DNA of 6,768 bases. It comes from Gemmatimonadota bacterium. Lineage in GTDB: Bacteria; Latescibacterota; UBA2968; UBA8231. Below, piece by piece: positions 1 to 6,768 of this stretch. The notes beneath the pieces are model-generated. The model did not search any database, was not told the origin of the DNA, and saw only the letters and a program-made list of their open reading frames with translations. Where the stretch lies: contig JAPOYQ010000485.1 of NCBI GenBank assembly GCA_026706505.1, positions 1 through 6,768 of the forward strand, read 5' to 3'. Every line of letters starts with the position of its first letter. Positions within the stretch are counted from its first letter, which is position 1. The translations under genes were made by a program, and so were the position numbers.

Positions 1-482
1 AAGACAATGGCCGTCTGATCGGCGGGGGCTTGGAAGCAACTCTCGGCGATATTCATCTCGGCCCCGACAAACCACTTGGGTGCTTCGACGCCTTGGGACA
101 GATCGAGAAGCTGCGTGTACGGCTTGTGGAAGCGGATTCCCAAGCGGGCGACCGTCCGCTGCCAAAACGCCTCTCGCTGTGCAACCGACCACGCAAAGAG
201 CGCGGCGTGCGAATCCAGACCAAGCTCGCGTCGCAGCGCCGTCATATGCGCGTGCTCAATATCTGCTGGCTCGGGAAAAAACACTGGGCCATCCGCACTG
301 CCGTAGATTGCCCGATAGAGCAACTGATGCAGCGCGAAGGGATGATCCGGCCTCAGAATACAGCAGGCCGCTTCCCGCCAGCGCGCTTCCGGCGTGCCGG
401 AGAGGGCTTCGATTTGGGCGAGGAGCTTGGCGGCCTCTAGTTCGTCCACCCCGCAGCCGATGATGTCTGTGGGGTGGATCAT
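1..482 (-). CDS. AMP-forming acyl-CoA synthetase, acetyl-CoA synthetase-like (partial, N-terminal 160 residues)
   Basis: Only the first 160 codons are present; the gene leaves the window at base 1 with the frame still open. Residues 99-160 resemble the N-terminal cap domain of acetyl-/propionyl-CoA synthetases (ACAS_N): SVAQREAFW near 99-107, an [17 protein letters not shown] stretch at 113-129, and [16 protein letters not shown] at 135-150, which matches the family's WF-GG-LN-NC motif. The catalytic AMP-binding core lies outside the window. About 95 residues precede the cap, including [18 protein letters not shown] at 44-61, which is longer than in typical acetyl-CoA synthetase. Such enzymes join a carboxylic acid to CoA through an acyl-adenylate in the cytoplasm; the acid cannot be named here. 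The ATG overlaps the stop of the upstream gene (ATGA) and has no clear Shine-Dalgarno sequence, so translation is probably coupled. The family call is fairly safe, the substrate unknown. Confidence 0.82.
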   Translation of the reverse strand, partial: MIHPTDIIGCGVDELEAAKLLAQIEALSGTPEARWREAACCILRPDHPFALHQLLYRAIYGSADGPVFFPEPADIEHAHMTALRRELGLDSHAALFAWSVAQREAFWQRTVARLGIRFHKPYTQLLDLSQGVEAPKWFVGAEMNIAESCFQAPADQTAIV

Positions 483-2800
483 GGTGCCACGGCCACCAGC
501 ACGCTCTGGCTCAATTCCGCTGGCGGGAGACAACGGACTTCGTCACAGGCCTGATATTGGACCAGGAAGCGCAAATAGCCCGCCGTCCCAGCCGCTGTTA
601 AGGGCAGCGACAAATCCGCCCATAGCGCGACCTGATCCTCGTATACCGAGAGCGTCTCTGCTAGGGCCGGAAAGGCCTGCGAGCGGCCTGTGGGATAGCG
701 CACGCGGGCAAAGTCCAACGGCCAGTCCGCATTGAGCGTCAGCGAGGTGGGAATGAGGAAGTCGCCCGAGGGCGGGTTGGCGTTGATGTGCCAGCCCGGG
801 CGAATGTCTAGATGCACTGCCACGGCAAAAGCCTCGCCCGCCACGGGCTGTTGCGCGGGCAGTTCGACCCGCATGGAGACCAGTGAATCCGTTTGGGTAT
901 CCGCTAATGTGGCTGCGGATAGCGACGCTTGCAGATGGCGCTCGGCCGCGGCTGCCAAATGCACCGAGGCCGAGGGCTGCGCCCACATGGCCCCACTAAA
1001 AGCAGATAGGATTTGCGCCGCCCGACTGCGATAGTGCGCTTGGCCTGTCAGCTCGGCCAAGTCTAGCAGCGCGTGGGCAGCCACTGCATTGCCCGAAGGC
1101 AGGGCCGAGTCTTGGGCGAATTTGCTGCGCACGATGAGCGCATTGCTAGCTTCCGTAAAGAAAAATCCCCCGACCTCTTGGTCCCAAAATCGCGCCACCA
1201 TCTCGGCGCTCAGCTCGCGCGCGGCTTGCAACCACCGCGCCTCGCCAGTGGCCCGGTACAATGCCGTCAGCCCGCGCGCCAAAAACGCATAGTCGTCTAA
1301 GTACGCTTCCTGCCGAGAAATCCTCAGCCGATGGACCCGCCACAACCCCCCATCCTCGCGCCGCAGGTGCTCCAGAGCGAAATCAGCCGCCCGCTCGGCT
1401 GCACGGCGATATGCGGGATCGCCCAAGACTGCAAAACCCTGTGCGTACGCTTCGATCATCATCCCGTTCCAAGCGGCTAACACCTTGTCGTCGAGGAGGG
1501 GATAGAGACGCTCGGTCCGCGCCGCAAGGACGCGCTGCCGCACGGGTGCTATTTGTGCTCGCAACTCGGCCTCGGCAAGCGACGTTTTCACGTAGAGGAC
1601 GCCTTCCTCGCCTTCGGGCATGGGGGCTAACCCATAGACGCTCCAGAACAATTCTGCCTCGCGTCCCAACGAGCTTTCCAAGTCCCCCGCAGTCCACAGG
1701 TAATACTTGCCCTCTTCGGCCTCGGTCTCGGCGTCCAGTGCCGAGTAAAAAGCCCCTTCCGGCCCGGTCATCTCCCGCGCGACAAAGCGAAAAACATCCT
1801 CTGCCACCCACCGCCAGCGGTCGTCTCCCGTCAGTTCATACGCGCGCAAGTACAGCCGTGACAAATGAGCTTGGTTGTAGAGCATCTTCTCGAAGTGCGG
1901 TACGCGCCACTCGGCGTCTGTGGCGTAGCGGTGAAAGCCGCCGCCGATTTGGTCGTAGATGCCACCGGCCGCCATCCGCTCCAGCGAGTGCAAAACGATG
2001 CGCTGTACTTGGGGATCGGCAAAGCGCTCGGCCGTGGCCATCAGCATCTCCAAGCGCAAGCTCGGGGGAAATTTGGGCGCGCCTCCGAAACCGCCGTTAA
2101 TCGCGTCGTAGCGGGTCTGAACAGCAGCTAGCACCCGCGCTACTAGCAGAGAATCTGGGGGCACGGCCGCCATCTGCTGACCGGATTCTAGGTCGCGGAT
2201 AGCCGCGGTCAAGCGGCCCGCGATTTGGAGCACCTGCTCGCGCTGGTCCTGCCAGCGCTGGCGCGTGAAGTCCAAGACTTGGGGAAAGGAAGGTCGCCCA
2301 GGCAAAGGCTCGGACGGAAAGTACGTGCCGGCGAAAAACGGCTCTTGGTCTGGCGTCAAAAACACCGAATTGGGCCAACCTCCATGCCGGGTAGTTAATT
2401 GGGTCGCCAGCATGTAAATGCGGTCGATGTCGGGCCGCTCCTCGCGATCGACCTTGATGTTGACAAAGCTGACATTCATCTGCGCCGCAATCTCGGGGTC
2501 GGAAAAGACCAGCCGCTCCATGACGTGGCACCAATAGCAGGTCGAATAGCCGACCGACAGAAAGATCGGCTTGTCCTCGGCCTTGGCTCGCGCCAGTGCT
2601 TCCTCTCCCCAAGGGTACCACTCGACCGGATTGTGCGCGTGCAGCAATAAATACGGACTCGTCTCCCCCACCAGATTATTGCTGTACTTCCACGAGCCAT
2701 CCGCGTTTTTCAGCGCATCCCCTCCGGCATCACCCGCGCCAAGGGCTGCGGCAAAGACGCCGAGCCAAAAGCACTGAGATATGGACAAAAGACGCGCCAA
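479..2800 (-). CDS. Exported YyaL/DUF255-family thioredoxin-like protein fused to a DsbD alpha-like domain
   Basis: The predicted product has 773 residues. Residues 1-22 look like a signal peptide (MARLL, then a hydrophobic run to ALGAG). Residues 37-210 form the thioredoxin-like DUF255 domain with [19 protein letters not shown] and a C88-Y-W-C91 redox pair followed by HVMER. Residues 225-610 are the six-hairpin (N-acylglucosamine 2-epimerase-like) part, with [10 protein letters not shown] (236-245), GGGFHRY (286-292), [13 protein letters not shown] (301-313), [11 protein letters not shown] (437-447) and LDDYA (501-505). Residues 640-773 resemble the periplasmic alpha domain of Dsb[13 protein letters not shown] (669-680) and a C752-DEVR-C757 pair. 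Usual family members are about 650-700 residues, lack this tail and appear cytoplasmic. The start is TTG at 2800-2798, 4 bases after AGGGGG and 8 bases after the threonine aldolase stop; TTG at 2788 is an alternative. In-frame codons further upstream only reread the aldolase gene. Domain calls are firm; role (thiol redox, perhaps on exported proteins or sugars) is inferred. Confidence 0.88.
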   Translation of the reverse strand: MARLLSISQCFWLGVFAAALGAGDAGGDALKNADGSWKYSNNLVGETSPYLLLHAHNPVEWYPWGEEALARAKAEDKPIFLSVGYSTCYWCHVMERLVFSDPEIAAQMNVSFVNIKVDREERPDIDRIYMLATQLTTRHGGWPNSVFLTPDQEPFFAGTYFPSEPLPGRPSFPQVLDFTRQRWQDQREQVLQIAGRLTAAIRDLESGQQMAAVPPDSLLVARVLAAVQTRYDAINGGFGGAPKFPPSLRLEMLMATAERFADPQVQRIVLHSLERMAAGGIYDQIGGGFHRYATDAEWRVPHFEKMLYNQAHLSRLYLRAYELTGDDRWRWVAEDVFRFVAREMTGPEGAFYSALDAETEAEEGKYYLWTAGDLESSLGREAELFWSVYGLAPMPEGEEGVLYVKTSLAEAELRAQIAPVRQRVLAARTERLYPLLDDKVLAAWNGMMIEAYAQGFAVLGDPAYRRAAERAADFALEHLRREDGGLWRVHRLRISRQEAYLDDYAFLARGLTALYRATGEARWLQAARELSAEMVARFWDQEVGGFFFTEASNALIVRSKFAQDSALPSGNAVAAHALLDLAELTGQAHYRSRAAQILSAFSGAMWAQPSASVHLAAAAERHLQASLSAATLADTQTDSLVSMRVELPAQQPVAGEAFAVAVHLDIRPGWHINANPPSGDFLIPTSLTLNADWPLDFARVRYPTGRSQAFPALAETLSVYEDQVALWADLSLPLTAAGTAGYLRFLVQYQACDEVRCLPPAELSQSVLVAVAP

Positions 2801-2804
2801 GTAG

Positions 2805-2810
2805 CCCCCT
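2805..2810 (-). promoter_or_regulatory. Ribosome binding site deciding the TTG start of the YyaL-type gene
   Basis: The minus strand reads AGGGGG here, one mismatch from AGGAGG, four bases before TTG at 2800-2798. It overlaps the TAG stop of the threonine aldolase gene (2811-2809), so terminating ribosomes would be placed beside the new start. This supports the short form, which begins with a signal peptide. Confidence 0.5.
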
Positions 2811-3846
2811 ACCCGATCATTTCCCGGGTCGCCTCCACCACGTAGTTGACGTCCTCTAGCCCCACGTGCCGATTCGCCACCAGTCGCGCCCCGTGCGGCG
2901 GACGCGGATTGCACAGCACCCCTCGCGCCTTCCACTTGGCTACTAGATCGGCAGCCGACCACCCCAAGGCCGCAAAATCCACCTTGAGGATATTGGTCGG
3001 TCGCGGCGGAAAAATTACCTCGACGCCTTCGATTGTTCCCAACCCGGTGGATAGTTCGCGCGCTACCGCGTGATCCTCGGCCAGCCGATCTACCATCTGC
3101 TCCAAGGCTACGACCCCGGCCGCGGCCACTATTCCGGCTTGGCGCATGGCGCCGCCGAGCCGCTTGCGCATCCGATAGGCCCGATCGACGAAGTCCCTGC
3201 TGCCACACAGCAGTGAGCCGACCGGCGCGCTCAGCCCCTTGGAGATGCAGAACATCACGGAGTCAACGTGCTGAGTGTATTCTGGGACCGTCGTCCCGGT
3301 GGCTATGGCGGCGTTAAAAATGCGCGCCCCGTCCACGTGCAATTTCAGCCCGTGTTCGCGGCACTCAGCACTCACCGCGGCCACCTCGGCGACCGACCAA
3401 GCGTGGCCAGCGTGGTTGTTGTGGGTGTTCTCGATGCAGACGACTTTGAGCGGGGCGAAGTGCGGGTTGTCGGCGCGGACCGTCTCGCGAACCTGGTCGG
3501 CGGTTAGGACGCCGTGCTCGCCAGCAGCGATGCGAGCGGACAGCCCGGCGAGCGAGGCGTAGGTTCCGGCCTCCCAGTAATACATGTGCGCCTGCTCCTC
3601 AAAGAGCACCTCGTCCCCCCAGTTGGTGTGGGTCATCAAGGCGCAGGCATTGCCCATCGTACCCGAAGGCACGTAGAGCGCGGCTTCCATGCCCACTTTT
3701 TCGGCGGCCACTTCTTGTAGGCGGTTGACCGATGGATCTTCGCCGTACACATCGTCGCCCAACGGCGCGCAGGCCATGGCCTCCCGCATGGCCTCGGTCG
3801 GCAGGGTAATCGTGTCGCTGCGCAGGTCTATTGTCTTGTCGCTCAT
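2809..3846 (-). CDS. ltaE: Low-specificity L-threonine aldolase (PLP-dependent, fold type I)
   Basis: This 345-residue protein cleaves L-threonine or L-allo-threonine to glycine and acetaldehyde, with related beta-hydroxy amino acids as possible substrates. It belongs to the beta-eliminating lyase (aromatic amino acid lyase/threonine aldolase) family and is complete and of normal length. Visible landmarks are DLRSDT at 7-12, [11 protein letters not shown] at 30-40, H87 in [11 protein letters not shown] (the cofactor-stacking histidine), H142 in ENTHNN, D172 in HVDGAR (contact to the PLP ring nitrogen), K203 in [10 protein letters not shown] (Schiff-base lysine) and the [12 protein letters not shown] stretch at 227-238. 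No signal peptide, so cytoplasmic. The ATG has GAGGAG nine bases upstream. It is the first gene of the minus-strand cluster, diverging from the GGT-like gene. Nothing is missing among the key residues. The substrate preference (L versus allo) cannot be read from sequence. Confidence 0.95.
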   Translation of the reverse strand: MSDKTIDLRSDTITLPTEAMREAMACAPLGDDVYGEDPSVNRLQEVAAEKVGMEAALYVPSGTMGNACALMTHTNWGDEVLFEEQAHMYYWEAGTYASLAGLSARIAAGEHGVLTADQVRETVRADNPHFAPLKVVCIENTHNNHAGHAWSVAEVAAVSAECREHGLKLHVDGARIFNAAIATGTTVPEYTQHVDSVMFCISKGLSAPVGSLLCGSRDFVDRAYRMRKRLGGAMRQAGIVAAAGVVALEQMVDRLAEDHAVARELSTGLGTIEGVEVIFPPRPTNILKVDFAALGWSAADLVAKWKARGVLCNPRPPHGARLVANRHVGLEDVNYVVEATREMIG

Positions 3847-3855
3847 ATAGGTAAG

Positions 3856-3861
3856 CTCCTC
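3856..3861 (-). promoter_or_regulatory. Ribosome binding site of the threonine aldolase gene
   Basis: The minus strand reads GAGGAG, with nine bases between it and the ATG at 3846-3844. It is a strong Shine-Dalgarno match and supports that start codon. Confidence 0.75.
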
Positions 3862-3863
3862 GA

Positions 3864-3892
3864 TTGACGCTGTAATTTACTCGCCCTATTTT
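3864..3892 (+). promoter_or_regulatory. Sigma70-type promoter for the GGT-like/ABC operon
   Basis: TTGACG at 3864-3869 (5 of 6 to TTGACA) and TATTTT at 3887-3892 (4 of 6 to TATAAT) are separated by exactly 17 bases. Transcription would start near 3899, leaving a leader of about 35 bases before the ATG at 3934. The position between two divergent genes fits a promoter. The assignment rests on consensus match alone. Confidence 0.55.
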
Positions 3893-3893
3893 A
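3888..3893 (-). promoter_or_regulatory. Candidate -10 element for the threonine aldolase operon
   Basis: The minus strand reads TAAAAT (5 of 6 to TATAAT) within CCTAAAATAG. No good -35 lies at 16-18 bases upstream; TTGTGA (3920-3915) is too far at 21 bases. Another possible pair is TTGCGA (3904-3899) with TAAATT (3879-3874), 19 bases apart. Either would start transcription between the start of the opposite gene and the GAGGAG ribosome site. Weak evidence, but some promoter should lie here. Confidence 0.3.
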
Positions 3894-3918
3894 GGCGGTC
3901 GCAAAATCTACAAATCAC

Positions 3919-3924
3919 AAGGAG
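3919..3924 (+). promoter_or_regulatory. Ribosome binding site choosing ATG 3934 for the GGT-like gene
   Basis: AAGGAG lies nine bases before ATG 3934. An in-frame TTG at 3925 follows it with no spacing at all and so cannot use it, which makes the ATG the start. Confidence 0.75.
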
Positions 3925-3933
3925 TTGCGTCCA

Positions 3934-5568
3934 ATGGCCTTTTCTTCCAAGGGCACCACCCACCGCAGCACTGCCACGGGCCGTCGCGGCATGATCGCCT
4001 CGGCGCATCCGCTCGCCTCTCTCGCTGGTATGCGCATCCTGATGGAGGGCGGCAATGCCATTGACGCAGCCATTGCCACGGCCGCTGCGCTCAACGTAGT
4101 CGAGCCGTATATGTCGGGCATTGGCGGCGTTGGCTATCTGCATATCTACAGCGCCCGCGAAAAAGAGCACAAGATCGTCGATTACGTCGGCCTCACCCCG
4201 CGCGCGGCCACTTTGAATCTGTACGACAGCGACGACAAACAGGGGTTTGGTCCCCTCACGCCGTTAGTACCTGGTGCTTGCGGCGGCTGGCTGGCCGCGC
4301 TGGAGCGCTACGGCTCGATGGACGCCGCTCGCGTCTTCGCTCCGGCCGTTGAGTACGCCGAGCAGGGCTATGCCCTCACGGTCAAGAACGCCTTTTTCTA
4401 CGCGGGTGCGGCCGAGAGTCTGCGCCGCTTCAAGACCGGTGCCGACATCTATCTACTCGACGGCGCGGCCCCCGAGCCTGGGGAAGTGGTGGTGCAAAAG
4501 GCCCTTGCCGAGACCTTCCGCCAAGTTGCTGCCGAGGGCGTGGATGTCTTTTACAAGGGAGCGATTGCCGACCGCATGGTTCGCTATATGGAGGAGACCG
4601 GTGGCCTAATTACAAAAGAAGACCTCGCCGACTTTGCCCCAGTATTCGTCGACCCGATCTCCATCAACTATCGCGGCTATGAGGTCTTTGCGCCGCCGCC
4701 GCCCTGCCAAGCCGTCCAGTACTTGGAGACACTGGCCATCATGGAGGGCTTTGACGTGGCTGGCCTCGGCCACAACACGGCCGAGACCTTGCACCGCTTT
4801 ATCGAGACAACTAAGCTGGCCATGGCCGACCGCATTGCCTACACGGCCATCGACGACCCGCCGACCGCGGGTCTGCTCTCGAAGGAATACGCAGCCGAGC
4901 GGCGCGCGCTCATCGGCGACAAGGCCCAGTTTACTGCGGGCGATCACCTCGTGCCCGGTGGCCCGGCTGGAGAGGTCAAAGCAGGTGACCCGCGCGTGTG
5001 GATGAACGAATGCACGACCCACTTCGACACCATCGACGCCGATGGAAATGCCGTTGCCTGTACCCAGAGCCTAGGCGGCCCCTTTGGTTCAGCCATGGTG
5101 GTGCCGGAGACTGGCATCGCCCTCAACAACTTCATGCGCTGGTTCGACCGCGAGCCGACCAGCCCCAATGTTATTGGTCCGGCCAAGAAAAACGAGATCT
5201 GCGTGTCGCCGGCCCAGATTTGGGACGCCGATGGCCTGCGCCTGCTCATCGGCACCCCGGGGAGCTATGGTATTCTCCAGACTACTCCACAGATGATTAT
5301 GAACATCCTCGATCACCAGATGCACGTCCAAGCTGCTATCGAAGCCCCCCGCGTCAAGACGGGAAGCCCCGGCTTTGTCGTCGATGTTGAAAACCGCATT
5401 GAACGCGAAGTCTTCGCCGAACTAGAGCGCCGCGGCCACCAATTCAATTTTCTCGGCGACTGGTCGCCCGGGGTCGGCGGAGGCCAAGGCATCATGGTCG
5501 ATGCCGACACGGGTTCCTTTATGGGTGGGGCCGACCCGCGCCGCGACGGCTATGCCCTCGGTTGGTAA
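3934..5568 (+). CDS. Gamma-glutamyltransferase-family Ntn hydrolase with altered substrate site
   Basis: The product has 544 residues and the full GGT fold: GGNAIDAAIATAAALNVVEP (39-58), GIGGVGYL (62-69), GGLITKEDLADF (223-234), YRGYEVFAPPPP (246-257), then the autoprocessing site NEC/TTHFDTIDADGNAVA, with T361 as the expected nucleophile and new N-terminus of a small subunit of about 184 residues. There is no signal peptide, unlike periplasmic E. coli Ggt, so it should act in the cytoplasm. By alignment to E. coli GGT from memory, the residues binding the gamma-glutamyl group are replaced: R114 by V85, N411 by G381, Q430 by F400, D433 by W403, S462/S463 by I422/C423; T409 is S379. It is therefore probably an amide or acyl hydrolase for another substrate, like the oxamate amidohydrolase (HpxW), cephalosporin acylase or CapD branches, rather than glutathione hydrolase. 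It is followed without a gap by an importer ATPase gene, suggesting that the substrate is imported. Confidence 0.88.
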   Translation: MAFSSKGTTHRSTATGRRGMIASAHPLASLAGMRILMEGGNAIDAAIATAAALNVVEPYMSGIGGVGYLHIYSAREKEHKIVDYVGLTPRAATLNLYDSDDKQGFGPLTPLVPGACGGWLAALERYGSMDAARVFAPAVEYAEQGYALTVKNAFFYAGAAESLRRFKTGADIYLLDGAAPEPGEVVVQKALAETFRQVAAEGVDVFYKGAIADRMVRYMEETGGLITKEDLADFAPVFVDPISINYRGYEVFAPPPPCQAVQYLETLAIMEGFDVAGLGHNTAETLHRFIETTKLAMADRIAYTAIDDPPTAGLLSKEYAAERRALIGDKAQFTAGDHLVPGGPAGEVKAGDPRVWMNECTTHFDTIDADGNAVACTQSLGGPFGSAMVVPETGIALNNFMRWFDREPTSPNVIGPAKKNEICVSPAQIWDADGLRLLIGTPGSYGILQTTPQMIMNILDHQMHVQAAIEAPRVKTGSPGFVVDVENRIEREVFAELERRGHQFNFLGDWSPGVGGGQGIMVDADTGSFMGGADPRRDGYALGW

Positions 5569-6717
5569 GTGGTGAGTACAGACGACAACTGCACTAGCAC
5601 TCCTCACGTCGAGTTCTCCGGCGTTAGCAAAAGCTACGACGGCCGCAACTGGGTCGTGCGGGACCTCGACCTCGCGGTACACAAAGGCGAATTTCTAACC
5701 ATGCTCGGGCCGTCTGGTTCCGGTAAGACGACCTGCTTGATGATGCTCGCTGGGTTTGAGACGCTAGCTTCTGGTACCATCCGTATCAATGGCGTGCCGG
5801 TTGGCGATTTGCCCCCCCACAAGCGCGACATCGGCGTCGTGTTTCAAAACTACGCACTCTTTCCGCACATGACGGTCGGCCGAAACTTGGCGTTTCCGCT
5901 GGAAGTGCGCGGTATTGACCCAAGCGAGCGGCAGGAGCGAGTGGCCCGCACCCTGCGCCTCGTGCGCCTCGAAGGCTTGGAGGATCGCCGCCCAGGACAG
6001 CTATCCGGTGGTCAGCAACAGCGCGTTGCGATCGCCCGCGCGTTGGTATTCGACCCGGAACTGGTGTTGATGGACGAGCCGCTCGGCGCGCTCGACCGAC
6101 GTCTGCGCGAGGAGATGCAATACGAAATCCGCCGCATTCAGCGCACCTTGGGCATAACGGTCGTCTATGTCACGCACGATCAGCAGGAGGCCATGGTCAT
6201 GTCGCAGCTGGTGGCCGTCTTTCGCGGCGGCGCGATCGAGCAGGTCGCGTCCCCGGAGGTGCTCTACGAAGAGCCGGAGCGCGCTTTCGTAGCCCATTTC
6301 ATCGGCGAGAACAACCGCCTAAACGGCGTGGTGCGCACGGTTGGCGACGGCGTGTGTGAAGTGGAGGTCGGCGATGCGCTCGTCAAAGCCGTGAGTTTGG
6401 GGCAATGTCCGCCGGGGGCTGCGGCGACAGTCGTCGTTCGCCCAGAGCGAGTGAAGCTCTCGCCGAGTGAGGGTGAACACTCGTACTCCAACGAGTTTGA
6501 CGCCGATATCGAGGATATAGCATTTCTCGGCGATCACATGCGCCTGCGCCTAAAGCTGTGCGGGCACTCGGGCTTCATCGTCAAGATCCCCAACATCGTG
6601 GGCCAAGGGGGTGTGTTGGAGGGAGATCGGATTCGCGTCGGCTGGACTTTGCTGGACTGCCGCGCGCTGAAACCCGATGCTGCGGACGACGAGGGGGATC
6701 CATCCGCAAGTGGTTGA
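5569..6717 (+). CDS. ABC importer ATP-binding protein, spermidine/putrescine (PotA)-like with TOBE domain
   Basis: This 382-residue ATPase powers an ABC importer from the cytoplasmic face. All motifs are intact: Walker A GPSGSGKTT (47-55), Q-loop Q93 in VFQNYALFPH, signature LSGGQQQR (145-152), Walker B LVLMDE (165-170), D-loop GALD (173-176) and switch H203 in VTHDQQEA. The stretch VLYEEPERAFVAHFIGENN (231-249), then a C-terminal TOBE region with VVVRPERVKLSP (288-299), is typical of the polyamine/iron/thiamine (CUT1-like, PotA) group; the FIGE-N form is closest to PotA. The ligand cannot be fixed from the ATPase. Translation starts at GTG 5569, directly after the TAA of the GGT-like gene, or at the second GTG, 5572; no clear Shine-Dalgarno sequence, so coupling is likely. 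Permease and binding-protein genes are expected downstream, outside the window. Confidence 0.93.
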   Translation: MVSTDDNCTSTPHVEFSGVSKSYDGRNWVVRDLDLAVHKGEFLTMLGPSGSGKTTCLMMLAGFETLASGTIRINGVPVGDLPPHKRDIGVVFQNYALFPHMTVGRNLAFPLEVRGIDPSERQERVARTLRLVRLEGLEDRRPGQLSGGQQQRVAIARALVFDPELVLMDEPLGALDRRLREEMQYEIRRIQRTLGITVVYVTHDQQEAMVMSQLVAVFRGGAIEQVASPEVLYEEPERAFVAHFIGENNRLNGVVRTVGDGVCEVEVGDALVKAVSLGQCPPGAAATVVVRPERVKLSPSEGEHSYSNEFDADIEDIAFLGDHMRLRLKLCGHSGFIVKIPNIVGQGGVLEGDRIRVGWTLLDCRALKPDAADDEGDPSASG

Positions 6718-6768
6718 CCAAGTAACAGCAGAGACGGGATTCGACGCGTCCAAGCAGCAGGTGCGGCA
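6710..6768 (+). CDS. Probable start of the next operon gene (partial, unidentified)
   Basis: A frame opening with GTG at 6710 overlaps the last eight bases of the ATPase gene and stays open to the window edge, giving MVDQVTAETGFDASKQQVR. An in-frame ATG at 6677 would extend the overlap to 41 bases but has no ribosome site; a GAGGGGG lies 12 bases before the GTG, rather far. Nineteen residues are too few to name a family. From the position, an ABC permease or binding protein is expected; this is inference from context only. Confidence 0.4.
   Translation, partial: MVDQVTAETGFDASKQQVR

Noticed and set aside
30..440. Plus-strand open frames at the left edge
   Set aside because: The minus strand here encodes the clear N-terminal part of an acyl-CoA synthetase; the plus frames have no domain-like sequence.
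1261..2100. A 279-residue open frame on the plus strand
   Set aside because: It lies antisense inside the well-supported YyaL-type gene; its Arg/Pro/Ser-rich product is typical of a shadow frame in GC-rich DNA, with no motif.
2801..3208. The 136-residue upstream extension of the YyaL-type frame
   Set aside because: It reads the threonine aldolase gene in another frame, has biased Arg/Gly/Ala/Ser composition and no recognisable domain, and a better start with a ribosome site exists at 2800.
3886..3895. CTATTTTAGG as a regulator-binding palindrome
   Set aside because: The inverted symmetry is short and imperfect and is explained by the two overlapping -10 elements; no second half-site was seen.
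3925..3933. TTG start three codons upstream for the GGT-like gene
   Set aside because: It directly follows AAGGAG with no spacing, while ATG at 3934 has the normal nine-base spacing.
4606..5022. A 138-residue minus-strand frame within the GGT-like gene
   Set aside because: It is antisense to conserved catalytic-domain coding sequence and shows no family motif or ribosome site.
5560..5575. A terminator or promoter between the GGT-like and ATPase genes
   Set aside because: The stop and start codons abut, so there is no intergenic space and no hairpin was seen.

Overview
The window is a densely coded, GC-rich (judged by eye) stretch of bacterial chromosome. Two gene clusters point away from each other, starting from one 87-bp intergenic region at 3847-3933. 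No mobile element, CRISPR array, rRNA, tRNA or clear repeat was seen. The host looks like a free-living or host-associated environmental bacterium. The exported thiol-redox protein carrying a DsbD-type periplasmic domain suggests a cell with a periplasm. I cannot fix the phylum from sequence alone.

Left cluster (minus strand, read from 3846 towards 1): a low-specificity L-threonine aldolase (ltaE-like, 3846-2809). It is followed after 8 bases by an exported thioredoxin/six-hairpin protein of the YyaL (DUF255, SPATA20-like) family that ends in a DsbD alpha-like domain (2800-479). This overlaps by 4 bases (ATGA) the start of an acetyl-CoA-synthetase-like AMP-forming acyl-CoA synthetase (482 to beyond base 1, partial). 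The spacing suggests one transcript with translational coupling. The YyaL-type gene needs a TTG start; a much longer reading frame exists, but its first 136 codons are only the threonine aldolase gene read in another frame.

Right cluster (plus strand, from 3934): a cytoplasmic gamma-glutamyltransferase-family Ntn hydrolase (3934-5568), then directly abutting it a PotA-type ABC importer ATPase with a TOBE domain (5569-6717). The probable start of a third, overlapping gene (from about 6710) runs off the right edge. The layout suggests uptake of a small organic solute followed by hydrolysis of an amide-like bond in the cytoplasm. The hydrolase keeps its catalytic threonine, but nearly every residue that in E. 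coli GGT holds the gamma-glutamyl group is replaced, so glutathione is an unlikely substrate.

The intergenic region holds a good sigma70-type promoter for the right cluster (TTGACG, 17-bp spacer, TATTTT). A candidate -10 (TAAAAT) for the left cluster lies on the opposite strand over the same bases, so the two operons may compete for RNA polymerase. The most interesting points are the GGT-like enzyme of unknown specificity beside its importer and the exported YyaL-DsbD-alpha fusion.
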